Assembly (NCBI GenBank): GCA_026989395.1
Contig: JALSJK010000086.1
Location: 1 to 64,000 of the forward strand
Length of the DNA: 64,000 nucleotides
Direction of reading: 5' to 3'
Source of the DNA: Methylomonas sp.
Lineage (GTDB): Bacteria > Pseudomonadota > Gammaproteobacteria > Methylococcales > Methylomonadaceae
Shown: in pieces, positions 29,035 to 38,112 of the stretch
Layout: every line of letters starts with the position of its first letter
Numbering within the stretch: the stretch's first letter is position 1
The notes under the pieces: model-generated
Told to the model about the DNA's origin: nothing
The model's database searches: none
Seen by the model: the letters and a program-made list of their open reading frames with translations, nothing else
Position numbers and translations under genes: made by a program

Positions 29035-29045
29035 GGTCCATTTCT
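28997..29045. repeat. Perfect 24-bp inverted repeat with 1-bp centre at the hsdM/hsdS junction
   Basis: The left arm 28997-29020 and right arm 29022-29045 are exact reverse complements around a single T at 29021 (core ATTGGAC-T-GTCCAAT). A T-run follows. The palindrome sits exactly where hsdM breaks off, as expected for a fold-back or template-switch deletion scar, although an assembly artefact is possible. Confidence 0.9.
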
Positions 29046-29542
29046 TTTTTTGAAGTAGCGAACAGAGGAAGAAAGCCTGTAAAAGCCTCGTTACGCCTGC
29101 CTGGAGAAACACCATATTATGGCGCAAATAACTCCAAGACTATGTTGAAGGGTATACGCATGATGGCGAGTTTGTGTTAATCGCAGAGGATGGCTCAGCA
29201 AGTCTTGAAAACTATTCAATTCAATATGCAATTGGAAAGTTTTGGGCTAACAATCATGTTCATGTTGTATGCGGTAAATCAGGGCTGAATACAAGGTTTT
29301 TATATCATTTTTTGTGTATTGTTAATTTCATTCCATATTTATCTGGTGGTGGTAGAGCAAAATTAACAAAGGGGAAGTTGATTGAAATAAAAATCCCCAT
29401 CCCCTGCCCAAACAACCCAAAAAAATCGCTGTCAATCCAGGCAAAAATCGTCCGCATACTGGACACCTTCACCGATCTAACCACCGAGCTTAGTGCGCGT
29501 AGAAAACAATACAATTACTATCGGGATCAGTTGCTATCCTTC

Positions 29543-29584
29543 CACCACCCCGCCCTAAAGGGCACCCCTCCGGAGGAGGGGAAT
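29543..29584 (+). repeat. GC-rich palindromic element, copy 1, in frame inside hsdS
   Basis: Two back-to-back hairpins: CGCCCT-aa-AGGGC and CCCCTCC-GGAGGAGGGG. Translated in frame it adds [14 protein letters not shown] between the two halves of HsdS. The same sequence occurs at 30695-30735 and, inverted, at 30237-30277. Confidence 0.88.
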
Positions 29585-30236
29585 ATTTACTCCACCAATG
29601 ACCGGGAAGTTGAGTGGAAGAGTTTGGGTGATTTATGCTTAATTGGGGATGGGTTACATGGAACTCCTAAATATGATGAGACTGGGGAATATTTTTTTAT
29701 AAATGGAAATAATTTAGATAATGGGAATATTGTATTTAATGGTAAAACAAAAAAAGTGAATGATTCAATGTTTAAAAAACACGGGATTATTTTCACAGTT
29801 GAAAATACTGTTTTTTTATCAAAAAACGGTACAATTGGCAATGTTTCATTTTATAACAATGAAAAGATTGTACTTGGTAAATCAGTTGCCTTTTTTAACA
29901 TTGAATCATCCGATCTTTATTCAAGGTATTTGTTCTATTTTCTGCAAACTGATTTTTCTAAAAAATATTTTGAATCTCAAAAAACAGGTTCAACAATTAA
30001 AAATCTAGGTTTAAAAGCTTTAAGGTCATTTAAAATTCCGCTTCCAGGCTACGCTGAACAAACCCGTATCGTCGCCATCCTCGACAAATTCGACACACTA
30101 ACCCACTCCATCAGCGAAGGATTGCCGCGCGAAATTGAACTGCGTCAAAAGCAATACGAATACTACCGTGATTTGCTATTGAGCTTCCCACCACCCCACC
30201 AGGCTACACCTGCCACCCCTACACCGAACGGGCGCC

Positions 30237-30277
30237 ATTCCCCTCCCTTGGAGGGGTGCCCGAAGGGCGGGGTGGTG
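30237..30277 (-). repeat. GC-rich palindromic element, copy 2 (inverted), at the hsdS 3' end
   Basis: Reverse complement of the element at 29543-29584 with few differences. It codes for [14 protein letters not shown] in hsdS. A tandem array AACAGCACA follows at about 30299-30325. Confidence 0.85.
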
Positions 30278-30298
30278 CGGACGGTTCGAGGTGGTACC

Positions 30299-30325
30299 AA
30301 CAGCACAAACAGCACAAACAGCACA
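30299..30325 (+). repeat. 9-bp tandem repeat (AACAGCACA, three units)
   Basis: Three consecutive copies of AACAGCACA encode Asn-Ser-Thr repeats at the end of the hsdS frame. Length variation by slippage would keep the frame. Confidence 0.8.
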
Positions 30326-30339
30326 GAATAACCACCACC

Positions 30340-30810
30340 ATGCGCAAAACCAAAACCTACAAATCCCTACCCTACAACCCGGCACTAAAACAGCGAGCCA
30401 AAGCCCTGCGCAAAGCCGGAATATTACACGAAGCCTTGCTGTGGCTAGAGCTAAAAGGCAAAAAACTCAATGGTCTGGATTTTGACCGGCAGAAAATCAT
30501 CGGCAACTATATCGTCGATTTTTACTGCGCAGAAAAAGCAGTAGTGATAGAAGTCGATGGTTCTTCACACGACAGCAAACAGCTAGAAGATGCCGAACGG
30601 GACCGTTATTTGCAAAGCCTGGGGCTGACGGTGATTCGTTTGTTAGTCAAGGATGTGTTGCAGAATATGGGTGGGGTCGTGGCATTTTTAAAGGACCACC
30701 CCGCCCTAAAGGGTGCCCCTCTGGAGGAGGGGAATAATTACCCCGACCTGACGGGTACCCTTCAGGAGAATGGGAATGACTTCAATACAGGGACGGATTC
30801 TTATGACTGA
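30340..30810 (+). CDS. DUF559 (Vsr/PD-(D/E)XK-like) endonuclease-domain protein
   Basis: 156 residues from the ATG at 30340, nine bases after the hsdS stop. The core (LPYNPALKQRAKALRKAGILHEALLWLELKGKKLNGLDFDRQKIIGNYIVDFYCAEKAVVIEVDGSSHD...RDRYLQSLGLTVIRLLVKDV) is DUF559. It keeps the D-x(n)-E-x-D metal-binding residues of the very-short-patch-repair endonuclease fold (IVDFYC, VIEVDG). The C-terminal 40 residues after FLKD come from two GC-rich palindromic elements and are probably not functional. DUF559 genes are frequent passengers of RM islands. Cellular role is unknown. Confidence 0.85.
   Translation: MRKTKTYKSLPYNPALKQRAKALRKAGILHEALLWLELKGKKLNGLDFDRQKIIGNYIVDFYCAEKAVVIEVDGSSHDSKQLEDAERDRYLQSLGLTVIRLLVKDVLQNMGGVVAFLKDHPALKGAPLEEGNNYPDLTGTLQENGNDFNTGTDSYD
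30695..30777 (+). repeat. GC-rich palindromic elements, copies 3 and 4 in tandem
   Basis: Copy 3 (30695-30735) closely matches 29543-29584. Copy 4 (30740-30777) is a diverged version, CCCCGACCTGACGGGTACCCTTCAGGAGAATGGGAAT. Both are read in frame as the tail of the DUF559 protein. Confidence 0.8.
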
Positions 30811-31846
30811 TTCCAATCTCAGTTTGCAAGACCAAACCACCGAATTCCTGCTCTATACCGCGCCCAATGGCGAGGTCAAAATAGAAGTGCTGCTCAGTGA
30901 TGAAACTATCTGGCTAACGCAAAAACGCATGGCTGAGCTGTTTGGCGTGCAACGCCCGACTATTACCAAACACCTGAAAAATATATTTGAAAGCAATGAG
31001 TTACAGGAGGATGCGGTATGTTCCATTTTGGAACATACCACTGAACACGGTGCGATTGCCGGGAAAACACAAACTCAGAAAGTAAAATACTATAATCTGG
31101 ATGCAGTGATCTCCGTCGGTTACCGCGTCAATTCTGCGCAGGCCACCCAGTTCCGTATCTGGGCCACCCAGCTGATCAAAGAATATATTATCAAGGGTTT
31201 CGCCATGGATGATGACCGCCTGAAAAATGGGCAGTTCTTTGGTAAGGATTACTTTAAAGAGCTGCTGGAACGGGTGCGTTCCATCCGCGCCAGCGAACGG
31301 AGAATCTATCAGCAGATCACTGATATTTTCGCCGAGTGCAGTATAGACTACGACCCGAAATCGAAAACGACCCAGCAGTTTTACGCCCATGTGCAAGACA
31401 AGTTCCATTACGCCATTACGGGCCATACTGCCGCAGAGATTATTTCGTTGAAGGCCGATGCCAGTAAACCCTTGATGGGCATGAGCACCTATAAAAATGC
31501 TCCCGATGGCAGGGTTTTGAAGTCTGACGCTACTATTGCCAAAAACTATTTAAGCGAAGAAGAAATAAAGAAATTGGAGCGGGCGGTATCGTCATTTTTT
31601 GATTATATCGAAGGAATTATCGAGCGGCGTAATACCTTTACTATGGAAGGCTTTGCTGAAAGTGTAAACAAGTTCCTGGCCTTTAATGAGTACCGGATTC
31701 TGGAAGGTTACGGCAGTGTTAGCAGGCAACAGGCGGAGCAGAAAGCTTTCGCCGAGTACGACAAGTTCAATAAACTGCAACGCATTGAATCAGACTTTGA
31801 CCGCGAACTGAAAAAGCGTCTGCAAAAGCAGGATAACAAGACATGA
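30803..31846 (+). CDS. RhuM family protein
   Basis: 347 residues from the ATG at 30803, overlapping the DUF559 stop as ATGACTGA. The N-terminal segment ([48 protein letters not shown]) is a DNA-binding-like helix-turn-helix, and [46 protein letters not shown] is the signature of Virulence_RhuM. The name comes from a Salmonella pathogenicity island; the biochemical role is unknown. RhuM genes often lie inside type I RM operons. Translation is coupled at both ends, overlapping hsdR by four bases. It appears intact, unlike its RM neighbours. Confidence 0.9.
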   Translation: MTDSNLSLQDQTTEFLLYTAPNGEVKIEVLLSDETIWLTQKRMAELFGVQRPTITKHLKNIFESNELQEDAVCSILEHTTEHGAIAGKTQTQKVKYYNLDAVISVGYRVNSAQATQFRIWATQLIKEYIIKGFAMDDDRLKNGQFFGKDYFKELLERVRSIRASERRIYQQITDIFAECSIDYDPKSKTTQQFYAHVQDKFHYAITGHTAAEIISLKADASKPLMGMSTYKNAPDGRVLKSDATIAKNYLSEEEIKKLERAVSSFFDYIEGIIERRNTFTMEGFAESVNKFLAFNEYRILEGYGSVSRQQAEQKAFAEYDKFNKLQRIESDFDRELKKRLQKQDNKT

Positions 31847-34800
31847 CGGATTACAAAACTATCGCCGAGTCGAACCATTTTATCGTTCTCGATAAATACA
31901 CCAAACAATGGCAGATCAAGGAAAGCTACCAAAGCGAAGCTGACCTGGAGCGCGAGTTTATTGAGGATTTGCAGAATCAGGGTTATGAATATCTACCCGG
32001 TCTAAATACAGCTGAAAAAATGCTGGCGAATGTACGCGAGCAGTTGCAAGCGCTGAATAAGATGCAGTTTTCAGAGGGCGAATGGCTGCGTTTTGTTGAG
32101 GAATATCTGGACAAACCCGGCGATGGCATTGTCGATAAGACCCGTAAAATACACGATAACTATATCCACGACTTTGTGTTTGATGACGGGCATATTCAAA
32201 ATATTTACCTGCTGGATAAAAAGACGATTACGCGCAATAAGTTGCAGGTAATCAAGCAGTTTGAACAAACCGGCTCACACGCCAACCGCTACGATGTGAC
32301 CGTACTGGTCAATGGCTTGCCTTTGGTGCAGATCGAGCTGAAAAAACGTGGCGTGGCGATTCGTGAAGCCTTTAATCAGGTACATCGCTACAGTAAGGAG
32401 AGCTTCAACAGCGAGCACTCGTTGTATAAATATTTGCAGCTGTTTGTAATTTCCAACGGCACCGACAGTCGTTATTTTGCCAACACCACACAGCGCAATA
32501 AAAACAGTTTTGATTTCACCATGAACTGGGCGAAAGCCGATAACAGCCTGATCAAGGATCTAAAAGACTTTACCGCCACCTTTTTCCAGAAAAATACGCT
32601 GCTCAATGTGTTGCTTACATTTTCGGTGTTCGATGTCAGCGATACCTTGCTGGTGATGCGCCCTTACCAGATTGCTGCCACCGAGCGCATTCTATGGAAG
32701 ATTAAAAGCTCGTTCGAAATGAAAAACTGGAGCAAGCCTGATAGTGGGGGTTATATCTGGCATACCACCGGTTCGGGTAAAACCTTGACCAGTTTCAAGG
32801 CGGCGCGTTTGGCGACTGAGCTGGATTTTATCGAGAAGGTATTTTTTGTGGTGGACAGGAAAGATCTGGATTACCAGACCATGAAAGAATATCAGCGCTT
32901 TTCACCGGATAGCGTCAATGGCTCTGACAGCACTGCCGGGCTAAAGCGAAACTTGAGCAAAAACGACAACAAAATCATCGTTACCACCATTCAGAAGCTC
33001 AACAACCTGATGAAAAGCGAGGGTGATCTGGCAGTTTACAACCAGCAGGTGGTATTTATTTTTGATGAATGCCACCGCAGCCAGTTTGGTGAGGCGCAGA
33101 AAAACCTGAAGAAAAAATTCAGGAAGTTCTGCCAGTTTGGTTTTACAGGTACACCTATTTTTGCACAAAATGCCTTGGGAGTAGAAACAACTTCCAGTGT
33201 ATTTGGGCGTGAATTACATTCGTATGTGATTACCGATGCCATTCGTGATGAAAAAGTGTTGAAATTCAAGGTGGACTACAACGATGTGCGCCCACAGTTC
33301 AAGGCAGTTGAAAGCGAGCAGGATGAGAAAAAGCTCTCGGCGGCGGAAAATAAACAGGCTTTGTTGCATCCCGATCGTATTCGGGAAATTTCGCAGTACA
33401 TCTTGCATAATTTCAGGCAAAAAACGCATCGCATGCAAGCGGGAGGAAAAGGCTTTAATGCTTTGTTTGCGGTTAGTAGTGTAGATGCGGCTAAGTTGTA
33501 TTATGAGTCGCTTATGCAGTTGCAGTCGAATGGGCACCCCTCCAGAGGAGGGGAATAGATACTCCACCTCTGTGGGGGAGGGGGATTTATTAAAAATCGC
33601 TACCATCTTTTCGTTTGCCGCCAATGAAGAACAGAATGCTGTGGGTGAGATTTTGGATGAAAGTTTTGAAGTTTCAGCCTTGAACAGCAGCGCCAAAGAA
33701 TTTTTGACTGCCGCCATCAATGACTATAACGCCTTGTTCAAAACGAACTATGGCGTGGATAGCAAGGGCTTTCAAAACTATTATCGCGATCTTGCCAAGC
33801 GGGTAAAAAGTCAGGAAATCGATTTGCTGATTGTGGTGGGCATGTTTCTGACAGGCTTTGATGCGCCCACGCTGAATACCTTGTTTGTCGATAAAAACTT
33901 GAGCTATCACGGGTTGATTCAGTCCTATTCGCGCACCAACCGCATTTATGATGCCACCAAGACCTTTGGCAATATTGTTACCTTCCGCGATCTGGAGCAG
34001 GCCACGATCGATGCCATTACCCTGTTTGGTGATGCAAACACCAAAAACGTGATACTGGAAAAAAGTTATCAGGAATATATGCAGGGCTTTACCGATGTAG
34101 TCACCGGTGAAGCCAGACGTGGTTATATGGATGTGGTATCGGAATTACAACAGCGTTTTCCCAACCCTGAGGATATTGAAAAAGAATCCGATAAAAAGGC
34201 CTTTGCCAAGCTATTTGGTGAATATTTGCGAGTGGAGAATGTGCTGCAAAACTACGATGAATTTGCCAGTCTGAAAGCCCTGCAAAGCGTGGATATGGAC
34301 AACCCGGAGGAGATTGAGGCATTTAAAGCCAGGCATTATTTGAACGATGAGGATCTGGCCACGCTACAAGCGATAAACATGCCTGCCGAACGTAAATTAC
34401 AGGATTACCGCTCGACCTATAACGACATACGTGACTGGCTGCGGCGTGAGAAATCAGCGGATGAGCATGAGAGCTCAAACATTGATTGGGGTGATGTGGT
34501 ATTTGAGGTGGATCTGCTTAAATCCCAGGAAATCAACCTGGATTACATTCTTGAGCTGATTTTTGAAAACAGTAAAAAGGTAAAAGACAAAGCAACACTG
34601 GTTGAAGATGTTCGCCGTGTTATCCGCGCCAGCCTTGGCCACCGCGCGAAAGAGAGCCTGCTGGTCGATTTTATCAATCAAACCGATCTTGACAAGCTTG
34701 GTGATAAGGCCGGCGTCATTGATGCCTTTTTCACCTTTGCACAAGCTGAACAACAACGAGAGGCAGAAGAGTTAATTAGTGCTGAGAACCTGAATAAAGA

Positions 34801-34987
34801 AGCGGCTAAACGTTACATTACGACATCGTTAAAACGTGAGTACGCCAGTGAAAATGGTACAGAGCTAAATGCACTCCTTCCAAAAATGAGCCCGCTTAAT
34901 CCGCAATATCTGACAAAAAAACATAACGTTTTCCAAAAAATTGCCGCTTTTGTTGAGAAGTTTAAAGGTGTGGGTGGGCAGGTTTAA
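31843..34987 (+). pseudogene. hsdR: hsdR restriction subunit interrupted by a palindromic element and frameshift
   Basis: Frame 1 (31843-33558) holds the nuclease core ([25 protein letters not shown]), Walker A in [31 protein letters not shown] and GFTGTP, then stops at NGHPSRGGE. The rest of HsdR continues in another frame, from [16 protein letters not shown] near 33590 to 34987 ([31 protein letters not shown]-terminal helical domain). The break coincides with a copy of the GC-rich palindromic element at 33532-33567. The product would be cut in the middle of the helicase domain, so restriction is presumably lost, consistent with the missing methylase. Confidence 0.88.
33532..33567 (+). repeat. 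GC-rich palindromic element, copy 5, disrupting hsdR
   Basis: GGGCACCCCTCCAGAGGAGGGGAATAGATACTCCACC matches the right half of the hsdS copy plus its flank (29562-29595). It shifts the hsdR reading frame. Confidence 0.85.
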
Positions 34988-35245
34988 ATCATGCTATAGA
35001 TAACATACATGCATTATGAGGGAAATTTTCACGTCTGGATCTGTGAGGAGGGCGGCCGGGTAACTGGTGCTTTTACCCGGAAATTGACCCACAAAAAGCG
35101 CCGTGGATTTTTTATAGCTTGTTGTGGTTGGAAAGTCCATTCATAATAAAAATTTCGTTGGCCTCGAGTTTTGCGGTCAATTTATGCTGGATCGTTATCT
35201 AGAAAAATTTAAGCAAATAATCCGCCTGCGACAAAATGTCACTTC
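34988..35245. other. Intergenic stretch at right border of the RM island
   Basis: No gene is supported. The first 110 bp (for example ATGAGGGAAATTTTCACGTCTGGATCTG at 35016) read like non-coding sequence often seen beside group II introns or transposons, judged from memory only. The rest is AT-rich leader of the next gene. Confidence 0.35.
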
Positions 35246-35266
35246 TTGCCCTGATTGTTGTCTGCG

Positions 35267-35272
35267 TATAAT
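35267..35272 (+). promoter_or_regulatory. Candidate -10 box for the copper-protein gene
   Basis: A consensus TATAAT at 35267-35272 would start transcription near 35279, leaving a leader of about 27 bases before the ATG at 35306. TTGCCC lies 15 bases upstream as a weak -35. It would argue against a TTG start at 35255. Confidence 0.4.
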
Positions 35273-35305
35273 CCTCAGGATGTTTCTACAATTCGTCCAG
35301 GGGTT

Positions 35306-36667
35306 ATGCAAAAACAACAACGTTTTTCAATTGAAGGCATGCAATGCGCTGATTGTGAAAACATCATTGAAGAAGCAGTTTTAGCACTTCCAGGCATTTA
35401 TAATGTAAAAGCAAATTTTACGTCTGAATCCCTGACGTTCACGTATGATCCTGACATTATTTCACTAACTACCATCTGTGCGGCAGTAAAAAAAGCTGGC
35501 TACATCTGTCATTCCTATCAACCAAAACGTTCAGAAGGTTTGCTCAAGAACCTGTTAATTATTGCTGCAATTATTCTTATTTTTTTTATTGCTTTTCAAC
35601 TTAAACATTTTTTTACACAAGATTTTTCATTCACTGAAATTGGTGAAAAGGCAAATTACGGGCTTTTATTTTTAGTTGGAGTATTAACCAGCTTCCATTG
35701 CATAGGAATGTGTGGTGGTTTTGTGTTGGGCTACACTGTGGCCGGAACAAAATCAGGCAAATCATCCCATTTAAGTCATGTTTTTTATGGCGTTGGAAAA
35801 ATTATTTCCTATTCAGTACTCGGTGCATTTTTTGGTTTTATCGGAGCAGCGTTCACCATCACAGTAACGATGAAAGCCATTATCTCTGGGTTGGCCGGAT
35901 TGTTCTTGATTATTTACGGATTGAGCATGACTGATGCCTTTGCTGGCTTGCGGCGTTTTCATATTCGATTACCTCGAAGTTTTGTTCATCGTTTATTCCA
36001 GCAACAGCGAAAAACAACCAGTCCTTTTATCATCGGTTTACTCAATGGACTGATGATAGCCTGTGGGCCATTACAGGCCATGTATGTTTTAGCGGCAGGG
36101 ACAGGGAGTGCAATTGAAGGTGCAAAAATACTGGCCATTTTTGCAGTAGGGACATTACCCTTAATGTTGTTGTTTGGTTATTCCGCAAACTTTTTAACGG
36201 CAAATCTAACCCGGAAATTCCTTAAATTTTCAGGGGTAATCATTATCGTACTGGGCACGATCATGCTGAACCGAGGTTTGTTATTATCTGGAAGCGGTTA
36301 TGATTTTCATTCCTTTTCCACAAAAATTTCCCAAAAAATAAAAGTTCATTTTATGACCTGGCAGCATGATTTTGTCGATGCTGGCGCTCATATCCAGAAT
36401 GGATATCAGGTTATTTACATGGAAGTTGAGGCAAAAAAATATACCCCATCAGAATTTACTATTAGAAAAAATGTCCCAGTGAAGTGGATAATTAACGTTA
36501 AAGAACTATCACAATGTAATAAACAAATCGTGATTCCATCTCTGAATAAAACTATCGATCTTCACCTTGGATTGCAAATGATCGAATTTACACCAACTCA
36601 CAATGGCGTTATCAGTTGGAGCTGTCACATGGGTATGATTCCGGGGACATTTATTGTTTCCGAATAA
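35306..36667 (+). CDS. HMA–TauE/SafE (DsbD-like)–cupredoxin fusion, copper-handling membrane protein
   Basis: 453 residues from the ATG at 35306. Residues 5-70 are a heavy-metal-associated domain with C14-A-D-C17 in GMQCADCENIIEEAV. Next comes a membrane region of about seven helices of the sulfite-exporter TauE/SafE (DsbD_2) type, with FHCIGMCGGFVLGY and LLNGLMIACGPLQAMYVLAA, whose repeated Cys residues could pass metal or electrons. The final 100 residues are a cupredoxin-like domain (EFTIRKNVPVKWIINVKELSQCNKQIVI...ISWSCHMGMIPGTFIV) with Cys-x-x-Met ligands. Such fusions are linked to copper export or cytochrome oxidase maturation; the precise role here is inferred. Convergent with fnr. Confidence 0.82.
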   Translation: MQKQQRFSIEGMQCADCENIIEEAVLALPGIYNVKANFTSESLTFTYDPDIISLTTICAAVKKAGYICHSYQPKRSEGLLKNLLIIAAIILIFFIAFQLKHFFTQDFSFTEIGEKANYGLLFLVGVLTSFHCIGMCGGFVLGYTVAGTKSGKSSHLSHVFYGVGKIISYSVLGAFFGFIGAAFTITVTMKAIISGLAGLFLIIYGLSMTDAFAGLRRFHIRLPRSFVHRLFQQQRKTTSPFIIGLLNGLMIACGPLQAMYVLAAGTGSAIEGAKILAIFAVGTLPLMLLFGYSANFLTANLTRKFLKFSGVIIIVLGTIMLNRGLLLSGSGYDFHSFSTKISQKIKVHFMTWQHDFVDAGAHIQNGYQVIYMEVEAKKYTPSEFTIRKNVPVKWIINVKELSQCNKQIVIPSLNKTIDLHLGLQMIEFTPTHNGVISWSCHMGMIPGTFIVSE

Positions 36668-36672
36668 AATTC

Positions 36673-36694
36673 GGGCAGCTAAATTTAGCTGCCC
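36673..36694. terminator. Bidirectional-type terminator between copper gene and fnr
   Basis: Perfect 22-nt palindrome GGGCAGCTAAATTTAGCTGCCC followed by TGGATATTTTTT on the plus strand. It includes the fnr stop codon. Confidence 0.75.
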
Positions 36695-37386
36695 TGGATA
36701 TTTTTTAATGCTTTCAAATCAATAATGCGAATATTCCTTTTTTCAACATCAATAATTTTTGAATCCTTGAGTTTTTTTAGTAATCGGCTAACAGTTTCAA
36801 GGGCAATTCCCAGGTGAGTTCCAATTTCCTGCCTGGTTAACGTCAGGGTAAATTCAGTCTCGGAAAATCCCCGCTTTTTATAGCGTTTAGAGAGGTTTAA
36901 CAGAAAATAAGCAAGCCTTTCCTCCGCAGGAATATTTTTCAAAATGATCTTGTTACGATCTTCGTTTATTTTTTCCCCCGCATGAAGAAATAATTCCCTC
37001 ATCAGACCAGGAATCAGTTTCGCCAAACCCTCAAGATCAGTAACCGGTAATTCACAAAGACTGAGCGTTTCCAGAGCGATAACCGAACAAGTATGCTTGT
37101 TGTTATACAAACCATCAAAACCCAATAATTCCCCCGGCAATAGCACATCAATGATATGCTCGTTGCCACGCTCATCATTAGAAATCAATTTTGCAGTGCC
37201 GGATTTTATCGCCAGAAGGCTTTTTAATTCATCACCTTCACGATAAATATACTCACCCCGCTGCAAAGTTTTTTTGCGTTTGATAACAACGTCGATATCT
37301 TCAACTTCATCTTTTGTTAAGCCACGTGGCAAACAAATCGTGTCGAGACTGCAATTATTACAAGTGACTTGTTTGTCGATATTCAC
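36685..37386 (-). CDS. fnr: FNR-type oxygen-responsive transcription regulator
   Basis: 233 residues. The cluster-binding cysteines follow FNR spacing: C9-x2-C12-x5-C18, with the fourth at C100 (HTCSV). The CNB-like beta-roll has GEYIYREGDELKSLLAIKSGTAKL. The C-terminal helix-turn-helix is TRQEIGTHLGIALETVSRLLKKL with the E-TVSR recognition motif of FNR/ANR. It should bind [4Fe-4S] and activate anaerobic genes when oxygen is low. The copper/oxidase-type membrane protein is next door and convergent, which fits a respiratory neighbourhood. Confidence 0.94.
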   Translation of the reverse strand: MNIDKQVTCNNCSLDTICLPRGLTKDEVEDIDVVIKRKKTLQRGEYIYREGDELKSLLAIKSGTAKLISNDERGNEHIIDVLLPGELLGFDGLYNNKHTCSVIALETLSLCELPVTDLEGLAKLIPGLMRELFLHAGEKINEDRNKIILKNIPAEERLAYFLLNLSKRYKKRGFSETEFTLTLTRQEIGTHLGIALETVSRLLKKLKDSKIIDVEKRNIRIIDLKALKNIQGS

Positions 37387-37550
37387 TTGTGAAAGTAATT
37401 TTTGTAAATCTTGAATTGAGAATACATTGCTTCACTAAACTTTCATAACAAAATTCGTAACATTTAATGTAAGTTTACAACGGATTGTATCAAAAAAAAT
37501 CGTTAAGAGAGTTTTTGAACATTAAGTAACGACTCAATCATTTGCCCCCA

Positions 37551-37701
37551 ATCGATGGGTTCTATCTAAGTGCATCGAAAATATTTGAAAGTTTTCCCGG
37601 TTTAAAAAACGATATTGGGCTAGATGATAATTTTAAAACAAAGCTATATCGGGTCTTATGAACCGTATCCGGATTTTAGCCCATTATACGAACCCATCAA
37701 T
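37551..37701. repeat. Family F inverted-repeat stretch (about 150 bp)
   Basis: ATCGATGGGTTC at 37551 and GAACCCATCAAT at 37690 are inverted, and GGGCTA/TAGCCC pair further in. No second copy is seen. It lies in the 726-bp gap between fnr and bepA, which also contains the candidate RNA gene downstream. Confidence 0.5.
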
Positions 37702-37849
37702 CTTAGGCCTTAGCTGGTAGTTGTTGAGATAATTCCGATAAGGTTTTGTTACTTTTGTGGGCTGCCAGGGCCATTTTTGTTTTGAACTATACTGAGTGAT
37801 TTTATCTTTTCTTACGCCCGAAGTTACGGATTCAGATATAAATAAAAGA

Positions 37850-38036
37850 AATAAAAAAGCCCGCAAAATGCGGGCTTAAATTTTTTTATTTTTATTATTA
37901 AGCTCTTATTTCCAAGCTAGTTGCTCAGCTTAAATGTAAGAGAGAACAATTGTTTTTATTATTATGAGGTCCGATTAAAGACCTTTCCTCCACTTTTAGC
38001 CGACAATTTAGAGTCGAGCCTCCTCCCTTAAGCCGT
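37850..38036 (-). ncRNA. Candidate small RNA with GGA motifs (Csr/Rsm-like?)
   Basis: On the minus strand, TGGACA (38070-38065) and TATAGA (38048-38043) are 16 bases apart, predicting a start near 38036. The transcript begins with AAGGACGG, GGGAGGAGG, GTGGAGGAAAGG and TCGGACC within 70 nt. It would end at a strong terminator (stem AAGCCCGCA/TGCGGGCTT then TTTTTTATTT). Repeated GGA motifs in short hairpins are the hallmark of CsrA/RsmA-titrating RNAs, but the structure was not computed. No reading frame of note is present. Confidence 0.45.
37857..37877. terminator. Strong hairpin terminator
   Basis: AAGCCCGCA-aaa-TGCGGGCTT, with T-runs on both sides when read from either strand. Confidence 0.85.
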
Positions 38037-38042
38037 CCTTAT

Positions 38043-38070
38043 TCTATATCAAAAAAAATATTGTTGTCCA
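38043..38070 (-). promoter_or_regulatory. Candidate sigma-70 promoter of the small RNA
   Basis: -35 TGGACA (5 of 6 consensus) and -10 TATAGA (4 of 6) with a 16-base spacer, minus strand. Confidence 0.45.
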
Positions 38071-38112
38071 TTAATATCTAAAATATTTGTAAGTATTTGC
38101 CAAGTCATGATT

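Larger units (their letters stand above)
29046..30331 (+). pseudogene. hsdS: hsdS specificity subunit, 5'-truncated and frameshifted
   Basis: The region starts inside the first target-recognition domain (FFEVANRGRKPVKASLRLPGETPYYGANN). It then loses one base near 29132, after which the frame continues with DYVEGYTHDGEFVLIAEDGS. From 29174 to 30331 the frame is open through the central conserved region (IQAKIVRILDTFTDLTTELSARRKQYNYYRDQLLSF), the second TRD and the second conserved repeat (EQTRIVAILDKFDTLTHSISEGLPREIELRQKQYEYYRDLLLSF). Two GC-rich palindromic elements are inserted, one between the halves (29543-29584) and one at the C-terminus (30237-30277). The C-terminus ends in NST triplets from a 9-bp tandem repeat. 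It cannot form an active RM complex as it stands. Confidence 0.85.

Noticed and set aside
35124-35384. Open frame overlapping the start of the copper-protein gene
   Set aside because: Different frame from the HMA domain and without any recognisable domain.
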